Shown here piece after piece: positions 23,242-35,654 of a DNA stretch of 64,000 bases. Within the stretch, counting starts at the first letter, position 1. The number at the start of each line of letters is the position of its first letter. The translations under genes were made by a program, and so were the position numbers. Source of the stretch: Stenocarpella maydis (lineage: Eukaryota; Ascomycota; Sordariomycetes; Diaporthales; Diaporthaceae); NCBI GenBank assembly GCA_002270565.1, contig NQMI01000071.1, positions 169,277 through 233,276 of the forward strand. Direction: 5' to 3'. The notes under the pieces were generated by a model. That model was not told where the DNA came from, searched no databases, and worked only from the letters and a program-made list of their open reading frames with translations.

Positions 23242-25509
23242 ATGGCTCCAGGAGGCCGCCCTGGCTTTCGTGGGGGCTCAAGAGGCAGAGGGGCTCCCCG
23301 AGGAGGCGGCAGAGGAAGAGGTAGAGGAGGACCTGCCAGGGGAGGCAGAGGGGGCAGAGGAGGTGCATCACAGACGCGAGGCCCAAAGTTCGAAAGTGCG
23401 CGAGTGGAATACAGGTGAGGAAACCCTGTCACCACGTGTACAGTCCAACCTCACGCAAGAGCTAATTCAAGTGACAGCGACTCGGAGGATGAGTCTGGCC
23501 AGGAGGAGTCGGAAATCGAGGAGGGTGATGAGCATGTTGAAGACGCCTCAGAAGACGATGAGCCCGACAGCACACAAGCTGCCCGGCCTTACATGGCCCT
23601 CATCAAGAGCTTGACAGATGAGGGCGCCGCGCCCCGTGCCAAGAGGAGAAAGCTGGACCATGAAACAGCCCAGCCAGAAGGAGAGAAGCCTCGGGCTGAG
23701 AGACGGAAGGCCGAGGCAGAAAGAATCCAAGATGTCGACTTCGTGGAAGAGCCCGAGGACGCCCCAGAAGACACCGCTGCAGAAGACGCCTTTGACCAGG
23801 ACGATGAGGACGAGGACGAGGCGGTGGACACTTCGGATCCCTTCCACAGCCATTTCAGTGCTCCTGACGAGGATAGCGTAGCGAGGAGGCTGAAGGCAAT
23901 CGAAGAAGCGAAATGGGCGACGAGGAAGTTGGCGGTCAAGGGCACCAGAACGGTTCTCAGTGCACCTGACACGGGCGACAAGAACGACGAGATTACCGCG
24001 CCACCTCCGGCTTCAAGCGCCTCAGATCTGCATCTAAAGCACAAACTAGCCGACTCTATGAAGGAGAAGCGGAAACTGGATGGCCTCGAGCAGTCTCTTG
24101 CACCGCACGTGTTCAGCTACCGGGACCTGCTTTTCTGTCAAAGGTCGCTAAACAACGGCAAAAGCATTCGGCGGTTGGCCTGCCTCCACGCGCTCAACCA
24201 TGTCTTCAAGACCCGGGACAGGGTCATCAAAAACAACGCCAAGATGGCCCACCAAAGGGACGGCGAAGAGCTCGAGCTCCGCGATCAGGGCTTCACACGG
24301 CCAAAGGTCCTCGTGATACTCCCCACGCGAGAGTCATGTTACAGGATGGTTGAGGCCATGACCGCAATCTGCCAACCGGACACACAGGAGAACAAGAAGA
24401 GGTTTGAGGACTCATACCACGACAAGGAAGAACGGTTCTCGGGCGAAAAACCGTCCGACTTCAAGGACCTCTTTGCCGGCAATGACGACGACATGTTCCG
24501 TATCGGGATCAAATTCACCCGCAAAACAATCAAGTTCTTCGCGCAGTTCTACAACTCAGACATCCTGTTCGCCAGTCCGCTAGGCCTGAGGATGGCTATC
24601 GGCTCCGAGGATGGCAAGAAGGTGGAGCACGACTTCCTGTCTTCGATCGAAGTCGTAATAGTGGACCAGGCCGACTCCCTACTGATGCAGAACTGGGAGC
24701 ACGTTGAGTACATCTTTGAGCACCTCAACCTGCAGCCCAAGGACGACCACGGGTTCGACGTCAGCCGGGTGCGCAGCTGGTACTTTGACGATCAGGCACG
24801 ACACTTCCGGCAGACGCTGATCTTCTCACAGTTCAACACGCCGGAGCTGTCGAAGCTGTTCCGGGTGCACTGCCGCAACTGGGCCGGCAAGGCGCGCATC
24901 GAGCCCGAGCACGCGGGCGTCATCGGCGAGCTGGGCATCAAGGCCAGGCAGACCTTCTCGCGCATCGATCCGCCGTCGGTCGAGGGCGAGCCCGAGGCGC
25001 GCTTCGACTACTTTACAAATGCCATCGTGCCCACTCTCGTCAAGCGGGCCAAGGATGCCACCGGCACGCTCGTCTTCATCCCGTCGTACCTGGACTTTGT
25101 GCGTGTGCGCAACTACTTTGCGACTAACCAGGCGGTGGAGACCCTGACCTTTGGCGCCATATCCGAGTATGCCACGGTACCCGAGGCGTCACGGGCCCGG
25201 TCGCACTTCTTCGCTGGCCGGCACAAGGTGCTGCTCTACACGGAGAGGGCGCACCACTTCCGGCGGTACGTACTCAAGGGTGTGCGCCGGGTCATCATGT
25301 ACGGGCTGCCTGACAACCCGTTATTCTACAAGGAGGTCACGGCGGCCAACCTGGCCAAGGCTGAGCAGGACCTGGTGATTGAGCCAGGGCAGGGCACTGT
25401 GCGGGCCATGTTCTGCAAGTACGACGTATTGAAGCTCGAGAGAATTGTTGGGTCGCAGAGGGTCGGTAAAATGATCCGCGAGCGAGGCGACACGTTTGAC
25501 TTTGTGTGA
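23242..25509 (+). CDS. UTP25: Utp25, U3 snoRNP-associated SSU processome protein
   Basis: Two exons, 23242-23414 and 23472-25509, 736 aa in frame. The 57-bp intron has a GCTAAT branch site. Utp25 (digestive organ expansion factor family) is a nucleolar protein with a degenerate DEAD-helicase fold, needed for early 18S rRNA processing. Recognisable blocks are [47 protein letters not shown] and [20 protein letters not shown]. Further on are [63 protein letters not shown] and [13 protein letters not shown]. The classic DEAD box reads DQAD. The first 50 residues are an RGG/RGA-rich box encoded by exon 1, followed by an acidic Glu/Asp-rich segment. The start ATG is immediately before [11 protein letters not shown]. 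Confidence 0.95.
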
Positions 25510-25749
25510 GTAGTCAGTGCTATGCTACTCGGGCAGTCGTTCGAAGATAGAAATACATGTAGCTCTCTCTTTCTCTCTCTCTCTCCGGCCACCCAAGTCC
25601 TAGCTAGTATCTCACGTAGGCACAGCCTCCCGTGGAAGCCTCCAGATCAGACCCACGAGGTCTCGGTATCTTCATGCCCACCTGCTTTACATTTTATGTG
25701 CAGCCGTCTTATATTGTATGTTCAGCAGTCGCACAGCATCAACAACCGG

Positions 25750-26558
25750 TCAGTCGAATTCATCAGCTTCTGCCTTCTGACCGGGACTCCGCCATGGGCC
25801 CCTCGGCGCGTCGATGTGGAACTTGTACAAGCTGCTCTCGAGGGCACGCTCGTCCGCGGCCCGGGCCAGGATGGCGTCGCCGTCGCGCTCCTTGATCTCG
25901 TCGACCAGGGCGCGGAACTCGCGCTCGCCGTCCTGTCGGTACGCCGTGACCTTCTTGACGTTCATCTTTGTGATTGGCGAGCTGCCGCGGCCCAGCACCT
26001 CGTCGCGGGCTACGGTGGCCGCCGTCATGGCGAAGCGCATGTCGCGCTGACCGTCGACCAGCTCCAGGATCGCGCTGGGCGCCTGGTCGTACCTGCTCTT
26101 GGGCTCGGTCCGCAGCACGCGCGTGTAGCCGCCCGGCCGGTTCAGGTAGCGCTCGCGCAGCTCGCCGAAGAGCTTGGGCAGGAGGGCGTCTGGTGTCTGT
26201 GACGGGAGGCAACGTTTGTGCTCCGGTCAGCTTTGAATGCTCAGAGATATTTGTAGTTGTGTCCTGCCTTCCTCCGTCTGTCCAATCTCACGCCACGGGA
26301 GAGCGGTGGGCGCGAGTGTTTGTTCGGGGGGGGGGGGCGTACGTAGAGGATGCTCTGTGCCTCCCGCCTCGACGTCTCGTTATTCCTCTTGGCCAGTGTT
26401 ATGAGCTTATCTGCCAGGCGCTGGGCCTCCTTGGCCTTTGGCCATGTTGTCTGTACCGACTTCTGCTTGACCAGGGCGGTGACCAGGTTGCGGAGGAGGG
26501 CTTGTCGGTGGGACGAGTTGCGGCTCAAGGTCCGGAATTTCATGTGGCCGCCTGCCAT
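25750..26558 (-). CDS. MRPL8: Mitochondrial large-subunit ribosomal protein bL17m
   Basis: Two exons, 26558-26343 and 26196-25750, 220 aa in frame. Exon 1 carries the bL17 signature: GHMKFRTLSRNSSHRQALLRN then LVTALVKQKSVQTTWPKAKE and ADKLITLAKRNN. Exon 2 continues LFGELRERYLNRPGGYTRVL, which bacterial L17 shares, plus a fungal C-terminal extension. The protein sits at the exit-tunnel side of the mitoribosome large subunit. The 146-bp intron is flagged by GTACGC and CACAG, and a poly-G tract lies inside it. No clear cleavable presequence is seen, as is common for short L17 mitochondrial forms. Tail-to-tail with UTP25 (240 bp) and head-to-head with MIC12. Confidence 0.93.
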
Positions 26559-27235
26559 CTTTGCGGGGTGACTGGGGGGATTGCTCCCTCACGACCGGTC
26601 TGTGGGTTCCAGTTCCTCTTGGCCTCGCTGGGAGCTATGGTTTGTTGTCGTTGCAGGCTTGCTTGACGTCGGCTGAGGAGGTCGGGATGTGCATTGATTG
26701 TCGATGTCTGCGCCGGTCCATGATGATACCAACACGGAAGGCGGTCGCGAATTTTCTGGACGGCGCGGCGGGAGCTGCAGGCGGACCCGGATCAAACATG
26801 CGGCGTGTACCGCAGCAGCAAGTACATTACGTATGTATGTTAGAGCCTGTCGCCTCATTGAATGAGTTATTACCATTTGTGGTGGTCAAGCGGATTTAAC
26901 TAGTCACTTGTGCAGTAGATAAAATATGCAGATCCATCCTGAATTGCAATTTGCTCCCCCAGAAAGCAACACAGCAGCCTGGGTATACCTGCAGATGGCG
27001 TATCCTCCCCTGCCAGCTTGGCGGCTCACGACTGACCTCATCCGCTGGAAGTGCCTTGCTCTCCAGCAGCTCTCAGGCTTCACGTCACCGCACAACACGG
27101 TCCTGCCTAACTTCGGATGCTCTTCTTCGCAGCCTAGCACAACCCCGCCTCCCTCAACTCTCCCAATTAACCTGATCATTCCCTCAGGCACATTTTCACC
27201 TGGGCCACAAGGCCGAAACAGCGACACCACCCACG
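26559..27235. promoter_or_regulatory. Bidirectional promoter region bL17m / MIC12
   Basis: 677 bp between two divergent nuclear genes for mitochondrial proteins. The layout suggests shared control. No specific transcription-factor site was assigned. Confidence 0.6.
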
Positions 27236-28043
27236 ATGGGCTTCACCACCGGCTTCGTAAGTGTATACCCTCCCCCCCTGTTCGATATCCAGGACAAGTT
27301 CTCTAATCAAGGTCCAATCCTCCTAGACCGGCGGTGTGACCCTCGTCCTCGGCATATCCTACCTCAGCCTCCAAGCACATAGACGCATCCGCGAGCGCCA
27401 GGCCGAGACCCTCCGCGCAAACACTTACATCCTCAACTCCCTCTCCTACGTCCCCGCCACCGCGCCGCCGCCAAAGACCCTAGCCGAGGAGCTGGCCGTG
27501 CTAGAGCAACAGCAGGAGCTCCTGGCGCGCGCCGAGGCGAGGCGCAGGAACCTCTCGGTGCGGAACGAGGGCTTCTTCGACAAGGCCAAGGACAGGTGGA
27601 ACGCCGAGATCGAGGCCGCCGTGCGCTGGGCCACCAACAAGGACTGGACCGCCGCGCGAGAGGACGCAGAGGTCGCGGCCTCTAGGTTGTGGGCGCGTGC
27701 GACCGGCGGCGAGGCGCCCTCCGACTCTGCCCGGCGGGCCGGGGCCGCGGGGACGGCAGTCGAGGCCAAGAAGACGGCTGAAAGCCTCTGGGAGAGGGGA
27801 CTCAACAAGGGCAGGGAGATTGCCAGCCAGGCCAAGACGGGCATTGTGAGGGCCGAGGAGAAGGCGCAGGAGGTGATGAGTGCCGCGGCCAAGAAGGCCG
27901 GCGAGACCGACATCGAGAAGGTGCTGCAGCAGCGGTACGAGCGGAAACCGGACAATTCGTTCAGCAAGAGCCCCGAGGAGCTGCTCGCCGAGAGGTACCG
28001 GCCGATGGTGGAGCAGGACAACACCAAGCTGAGGGGTATCTAA
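27236..28043 (+). CDS. MIC12: MICOS complex subunit Mic12 (Aim5-like)
   Basis: Two exons, 27236-27256 and 27327-28043, 245 aa in frame. Exon 1 is only 21 nt and encodes MGFTTGF. The GTAAGT donor and CCTAG acceptor join it to TGGVTLVLGISYLSLQ, making a hydrophobic N-terminal membrane segment. Behind it is RANTYILNSLSYVPATAPPP, then long Ala/Glu/Arg-rich helices (EELAVLEQQQELLARAEARR) and FDKAKDRWNAEIEAAVRW, typical of filamentous-fungal MIC12. In yeast, Mic12 links Mic10 and Mic60 modules at crista junctions of the inner membrane. The body faces the intermembrane space. The assignment rests on these helices and the N-terminal anchor. MIC12 proteins diverge fast, so family membership is likely but not certain. 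Confidence 0.82.
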
Positions 28044-28806
28044 GGGCTTGGTGGTCGAGACACTGGTGAAGACATGGCTTATGCCATTCTATGAAGACTA
28101 CGCCAATACATTTGCATCACTAGGGAATATCTCGGGATGTGCCAGCTGCCATATCACATAAAGCGCCTTTGATCGATCGCCGGACGGGCTGAGGCAGAAA
28201 CATGGGGTGTAGCCAGGGCACGGCCAGAAAAAAGGACCGAAAAAAAAAAAAGGAAAACACAAAAAGCATCACACAGCATGGCGAGATAAAATGAACCACC
28301 CATTCTAAATTTCCCTGAGAGGCTATGACAATCAAGCCGTGGTGCGCATGCTAGTGAAGCGTTCAGTGGGTCAGGCAGGGGTCGTTGAGGGTAGCATCCG
28401 CAGAAGCGGCAGAGCCGCATTTTCTGGAAGCGTCCTCGAAATAACGTCCCCTCCCCCCGGTACTTGACCACAGCAGCTGATGTATTTCCGACAGACTCGT
28501 CATCACTAACCCTGCCGAGAGCAGCTTCGAGTGGTATTGACATGGATGTCTTGTTCATTCAAATACATGATAGATAGCTACCTAATCATATAGGTACCGC
28601 GAACTCCAAGGCATGCCCGGAACTCCCCCCTCTACCCGATTACTATGCTAATAGATCAAGCCCAAACGATGCGGTGGGAAAGCCGGCACCGGACCGCAAG
28701 CATCCCGCGTTCCCCCAGGATCCCAAGACCGATAAGGACTGTGGTGTGCAAATGTACAATAGCTGCCCCCGGACCCGTGCGGGTCCTTATTTCTAGATCA
28801 TCGACA
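28044..28806. other. Convergent spacer MIC12 / acyltransferase
   Basis: 763 bp between two genes that end toward each other. It contains a poly-A run (about 28240-28251) and no convincing gene. Confidence 0.5.
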
Positions 28807-30495
28807 TCATGACCGCCCTTGGGCTTGGCCGTGCCCCTCCTCGGACACAATACACCTGCTCTCCAACCACTTGGCAAAGCGCACGACGGGGGCGTCGACG
28901 GATCGCCAGAACAGGTCCGCGGCCCAGACGACGCTGGGAACAACGAAGACGGCGGCGAGCGTGAAGCCGGCGTTGTAGTGCCAGCCCTCGATGCCCGTGA
29001 TGCCCCAGGCCCAGCGCTCGGTGGCGTAGCCGATGGTGTGGATGACGGGGCCGTGCATGAGGTAGATGGCGTAGCTGATGCGGCCGAGGTACTGCACGGC
29101 GGGGCACATGAAGACGCGCTGCCACGAGGGCAGGTAGCCGACGGACAGCACGAACAGCATGGCGCCCACGCACTGCCAGTACCGGTACTTGGCCGAGAAG
29201 AAGTCCGGGATGAGCGAGGTGAGGTATCTCCACCCGGGCGTGTTGCCGCTTTGCGCGTCCGGCTGCGACATGAAGTACAGCGCCGCCACCGAGAGCATCA
29301 TCCACGCCGCCTGCTTAAGCCTCCGGGCGGGTGCGGTCGACGCCGCGCGGCCCGTGCCGACGAGTGCGAAGGGCTTGGGCTCCGCCACGGGGAGCTGCTG
29401 GTACGAGCTGCTGGACGCCGCCGCGGCGGCCGAGGCGTTGGTGAGGGGGTCGCTGTGGGCGCCGCGGATCACGTCCAGCTCGGCGAGGAACATGCCCGCG
29501 AAGAAGAGCACCATCTCCCAGCGGTCGCTGCGGTACGAGAACCACACGATCAGGAAGAGGAAGGCGAAGCGCAGCCACGTGCGCATGCGCGCCAGCCCCA
29601 CCATGGTCAGGAAGAGCATCATGCTGGCGCGGAACTCGACGGGGATCGTCCACAGGTGCACGTCGTAGTAGGTGCTGCCCCCGAACGGCTCCCAGTTCCA
29701 GATGTGGACAAAGTTGAACATGTGCCAACCCCAGTCCGAGAGCTGCTCCGACAGCGAGGCCTTGAGCTCCGGCGCCGTCTCCTGCACGTTCTTCATGAAG
29801 GTGCTGTCCCGCGAGAAGTCCCTCGTCCACTCGTACGCCCCGAGACGCAGCAGCACGACGATCATGAAGGTCGAGATGGCCGTCGGGAGGAACAGGCGGA
29901 GCGCCCTCCGGAAGATGAAGCTGGACATGGTCGTCGCGTACGTGTCCCACTTTTGCTGCCGCGCCAGCTTGACTGGCTTGAGCGACAGCGCGTACCCGGA
30001 CACCACGAAGAAGATGGCCACCTGCGGCGGCCCCGCGTACATGAGCCGCACGAACGGCAGCTTGAAGAGGCTGTAGTTGTGCTCCTCGAAGCCCCACCCC
30101 TCGGCGATGATGAAGCATGTGTACAGGTAGTGGCACAGGAACACATTGAAGGCTGCCACACCACGTATGCCGTCTAGGTAGGCCGTCGGCCCGAGCTTGT
30201 CGGACGCATGCTTCCTCTCATGACTCAACCTGCTCTGGACAAAGGAGGGGAGGAGGAAGAAGCCTATGCGGCGCACGAGTGCCAGGTATGTGGAAATTGG
30301 AGGTGGCCGTTGGGGGATCGATATTGATGACAACGTCAACCTGGCTCTGTTCGCCCATGCCGCCGCCGTTGGGAACCGGTTCTCGTTGTCTACCCTGCCG
30401 GCATCGCTGTCGACGTCGGACAGGTTCTTCTCGTCCAGCAGGTTTACGCTCTCCTCATACGAGAGAGAATGTCTTGAGAAGGCATGGCCATTCAT
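28807..30495 (-). CDS. Acyltransferase-3 family membrane protein
   Basis: 562 aa, single exon, about ten membrane segments. The family signature is AYLDGIRGVAAFNVFLCHY (about residues 105-123), with R111 and H122 as the likely active pair. Later come GPPQVAIFFVVSGYALSLKP, RRALRLFLPTAISTF, YDVHLWTIPVEFRASMML and, near the C-terminus, LGRISYAIYLMHGPVIH. Members transfer acyl groups to sugars, lipids or secondary metabolites at a membrane. The substrate cannot be told from sequence. The N-terminal 80 residues are cytosolic and polar. A Ser/Ala-rich loop separates the two membrane halves. No biosynthetic cluster surrounds it. Confidence 0.9.
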   Translation of the reverse strand: MNGHAFSRHSLSYEESVNLLDEKNLSDVDSDAGRVDNENRFPTAAAWANRARLTLSSISIPQRPPPISTYLALVRRIGFFLLPSFVQSRLSHERKHASDKLGPTAYLDGIRGVAAFNVFLCHYLYTCFIIAEGWGFEEHNYSLFKLPFVRLMYAGPPQVAIFFVVSGYALSLKPVKLARQQKWDTYATTMSSFIFRRALRLFLPTAISTFMIVVLLRLGAYEWTRDFSRDSTFMKNVQETAPELKASLSEQLSDWGWHMFNFVHIWNWEPFGGSTYYDVHLWTIPVEFRASMMLFLTMVGLARMRTWLRFAFLFLIVWFSYRSDRWEMVLFFAGMFLAELDVIRGAHSDPLTNASAAAAASSSSYQQLPVAEPKPFALVGTGRAASTAPARRLKQAAWMMLSVAALYFMSQPDAQSGNTPGWRYLTSLIPDFFSAKYRYWQCVGAMLFVLSVGYLPSWQRVFMCPAVQYLGRISYAIYLMHGPVIHTIGYATERWAWGITGIEGWHYNAGFTLAAVFVVPSVVWAADLFWRSVDAPVVRFAKWLESRCIVSEEGHGQAQGRS

Positions 30496-32599
30496 TGTCC
30501 AGCGATGCGGGATTCCGAGTATATACCTCAGGAGATCACGGAAAAGGGACGGCGAGGCCCAGCGTAGAATGATTTAGGTACAAGTGCGACGGGCGCCTCG
30601 AAGCGTCTTGAATACAATTTGTCCTGCCTGGCGAGAAGGGATGGTCTTCACGAAAAGAACATCAAGGAGGAGTCGGGAGTTTAGTTCTTGGCAGATGCGA
30701 AGGCAACAAAGAAGTATCTGGATGGAAGAGAGAGTAAAAGGATATGTGTTTGTCTCAACGGGGTGAGGGAAAGGATCACCTCCCTCGGTCCCTTGGACGG
30801 TTACAATACTAGCTCTTCACATGCGTAGCGGTCTCAAACGAGAAGATCAGCGGCCAAGGGACGGGGGTATGTGCACCGGGTCAGGCTGGCTGGCGGCCCT
30901 GCGAGGCTGGCGAGTAGGTGCGTAGGACCGCTGGTGGCCCGGACCGTTCGCAGATTGTTTCAAGTCGATGGGTGATCGCTCTGGCGACCGCAAGAGCAAC
31001 AGGACTTCGCCACGACCCCCCCCCTTTCAACCCGGGATACATCATCTACCACAGGTTAATATAGCCGAAGCATCCTGTGCCATAGTTAGAAACTAACACA
31101 ATTAGAGAGTCTAATCAGCTGGAATAGCTCAGTCTTTCGCGCCGTCCGTGCTTGACTATGAGCGTCCGGAATTGGCCTAGGGACCGGGTCGTCCAAAGGC
31201 ACGGTGATGCACTTGCGGTCGGCAAAAGGGATACGGAGTACACTAGATACAGCCGCACCAAATCGGAGGCCCAGTCAAGTTTCAATGCCCACTTCTGAGG
31301 CAGGCTGGCGCTAGCCCTTGGGGGACGAGTAATAAGCATAAATGGCCACAGTGCAGGGCAGGGTGAGTGTCGGCTCGAAATGACATCGACATAACTGTGG
31401 GCGCCAGCTATGGCGATCAGCAACCCTCCCCCTGTCGCTCAGGTGCTTTCATGAGGGAGGTTGGGATAGACCATTGCACAATCTGTAAGAGGTTGATCAC
31501 CTTCAACTCGGGGATTTCCTGGATAGTGTAGTTTCGGGTTGAGTCCACACGGTGGAGATGATCTGCTGGCATGCACAGTATCTACCGCCGGGTGCATTAA
31601 TGATGTGTGTGTGATTGCTGACTCGCGGCAACAAAGGGCAGTCCAACAATATCCTATCGCATGGTAAAGGCCGTGGGGGGCCCCGAACTCGCAACAAGTT
31701 GCTCGTGCCCTCTTCCCAAGACTATCTTTGTACCCTCGGTGTTGGGCAGATGTGAACCCAGAGACGGTTCCTGGTGGTCAGAATACCATCGCCAAGGTTT
31801 GCCCTTGCATGTCTTGGTCGACTTGAGGCTCTCAGGCCACCCGACAGGGGGCTGCGTCTTGGCTTTCTCGGTCTTGTGCAAGCAAAAGTGACTCGCCCCC
31901 ACCCCAGTCAGCATGTTATTTCATCAAAGATTTTAAATCTTCACTGTATCTCAGATTAGATGAGCTAACTTTCTTTTATGAAGGTGCGTTTCATGTATTA
32001 TTATGATTACAGGTATTAGGTTATAAATTCTATCATCATGTGCGACTTACAACATGCTACTTAGAGGGAGGGAGGTTACTTCCCATTTGCGACAGCCAGC
32101 GGCTGTCGATCCCGCCATTCCCCAACGTCGTGCCTTGGACGGTCCCACCTCCTGACAGGAGACTTGTTGCAGATCTGGAGATCACCCACCGTGGACTGGT
32201 CTTGGATTTGTTTTCGAAAACGAGCTAGCCGGGCGCGGGGAGGGATGGCAAGGCCAACTGATCGGCTCCCGCAGTGTCTGTGACACAGAGCGAAAACGAG
32301 AAAGTCCCCGAATCGTACGGGCCTAGGTTTCGCCTGAAGTCAAATGGTGTGTGTCCCCGACAAGGTCCCAGTTGCGATATTTGTAAAACAACCATGTCTG
32401 TCACCATCTTTTGAAGGCCAGAAATAGGTAAAGAAATCGGTCGATTGCCGACAATTTGCTTACTTGAACCAAATATATTGACTTTTCCCGATGTTGGGGA
32501 CCCACGCGTAAATGGTAAAGTTTTGCACAGCCGACAATGTAAAAGCAACGCCCAAACTCCTGCTCAAGCAAGCACCTATCATCCCGAGTCTCATTAATA
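30496..32599. other. Intergenic stretch, no gene recognised
   Basis: 2.1 kb between the acyltransferase start and the ALA dehydratase stop. The left part must include the acyltransferase promoter. Composition becomes AT-richer at about 31910-32040. Only short frames without motifs are seen. Confidence 0.45.
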
Positions 32600-33838
<1,239 letters not shown>

Positions 33839-35654
33839 GGTGGCGGTCGGGAGTAATCGTGCGCGTCGACAGGTCGAATGGGCAGTCAGTCGGTCGAGGT
33901 TTGGCGGGGTGGATGCCAAGGGGCAGGTGTGCGCAAATAGAGAGAGGATGTAGAGTACGAAGAGTCGACGTCTGCTGAGGATGCACCGAGATGTGTGTAT
34001 GGCAGGGAAATATTCGCGGTGGCGAAGGAGGAGCCGAATGGGTATGTTCGGGAGCCGTAGCACAAAAAAATGGGGTCAGTAAGCGACGCCGAGGATGACG
34101 GACGGAGTAATGGCAAATCCCGGCGTGTCCAATTGGACTGCTTCTCGGGGTGCTCGGCTTGGAACGTGGCAGGGGGCGGAGCTGCTGCAAGCGACAAGAC
34201 CTTGCACAGTCCGTCCTCGTTATCTTCTTGTCTCATCAACCAGCGGACGGAACGAAGACACACAGCAATGCAGGGAGCGGCGCCGAGCGGCTCGCCGAGC
34301 GGCTGCCGGCAAGCCTGGAGGGCAGGGCGGGGGCCACCAATCACAGCACATCCATCACCAATGAATGCCCTGCCGGCGGTCAGGCGCCAATCTCCGCTGC
34401 AACACGTAAGCTGAGGCTGGCGAACCGACGACAAGTCCTCGACACTGTACTTGTCTATTGTTTTTTTTGGTGTTTCTTTATTCCCCCAAGCCTCCTCTCA
34501 TGCCTTGTCATTTATGTGCTCAAGTGGACTCGCCATGTGACATTGTTTGGACACAAGCAGAGAATCCTCGCCATTGCATATACACATATACACATATACA
34601 CATATACACATATACACATATACACATATACACATATACACATATACACATATACACATATACACATATACACATATACATATATATGTATACGACGGCT
34701 GCTCATCAGGGTGACCACGCAGGATGTGAACAGAGACTGGAGACACAGCCAAACCAACACTAACAGCCATCTCCCCAGGTAACAACCTGGGAGCCTCAGG
34801 TTAGGTGGTGGGTGCTGAGATGTCGTCCTGGTCCAGGTGCTATGGTGTTTCGGCATCACCATGACCATGTCGTCGGGCACTAGCAGGAGAACAACGGGTG
34901 ACAACCCATCTCTGGACATTCAGAGGCACGTCGGCACGATGCGTGGCTGAGCCGTTTCTCACCTGGGGACTGGCTACCTACCTACCTAGAGGTAGTACAG
35001 AAAGGCCCTTACGGTTCTGCTGACTTGTCGAGGAGGAAGGCACTCTATAACCCGCTCCTTCTACACTTGCCAAATCCTTCTTTGTCTTGGCCTCTGCCTG
35101 GACATGGGAGAACAAGGCCTCTTTCTCTTTTGCCGAATAATCCATCTGTGATGCGTTTGCGTTTGCAGACCGTTGGGGTCCCAAAGGCTACTGTCGCCCT
35201 CCCAACTTCCACGTCTTCCTGTCCTGACTGGGCCGCATCTTGATCAGCCTTGCCTTGGGCGCCATGTCCAGCAGACACCCCAGCAGGAGCCTACCTTTCT
35301 GATGAGCTTCCCTGAGGGCTCCCGGCTCCCCCTTTCCCTGACACGTTCACCCTGCTTCTTGAACGTCAGCTTCCACATGTGACGGGCTGACACACTTCAA
35401 ATCCAGCGAGTCTAGGTTGTAGGCTGTCGGTCTGCAGGCTCGTCGTTGGGACAACAAACCAGCTCGGTCACGTCAGGCCTGGGCTGGACACCAACGCCCC
35501 GACCACAGAGAAACTCTCCCACCAACCCTGCCCCTCTCTCAGTTTTTAACCCGCCAACTCAGACTCGCATTCGTTCCTCAAGTCATTTCCTCATTTTGAA
35601 ACCCCCGTGCACCATCTGCGTCGGTGTTTTGGCACTGGCTGCCATACCTCGACC
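33839..35654. promoter_or_regulatory. Divergent region HEM2 / uncharacterised gene
   Basis: 1.8 kb between two outward-facing start codons, holding both promoters. It includes an 8-bp microsatellite at 34577-34690 and CT-rich leader sequence nearer the right gene. Small frames over the repeat are not genes. Confidence 0.5.
34577..34690. repeat. 8-bp microsatellite (CATATACA)13
   Basis: Thirteen exact copies of CATATACA from 34577 to 34680, ending in an alternating TATATATGTATA segment. Alternating purine-pyrimidine sequence of this kind can form Z-DNA or cruciforms. It sits about 740 bp upstream of the HEM2 start and 970 bp upstream of the next gene. The unit is not a multiple of three, so the long Tyr/Thr/His/Ile frames it creates are meaningless. 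Confidence 0.95.

Noticed and set aside
28819..30177. 452-aa plus-strand frame opposite the acyltransferase
   Set aside because: Antisense artefact. The minus frame has clear acyltransferase-3 motifs, whereas this one is His/Arg/Glu low complexity.
34150..34919. Frames with long Tyr/Thr/His/Ile runs on both strands
   Set aside because: Translation of the 8-bp microsatellite. All frames stay open because the repeat lacks stops.
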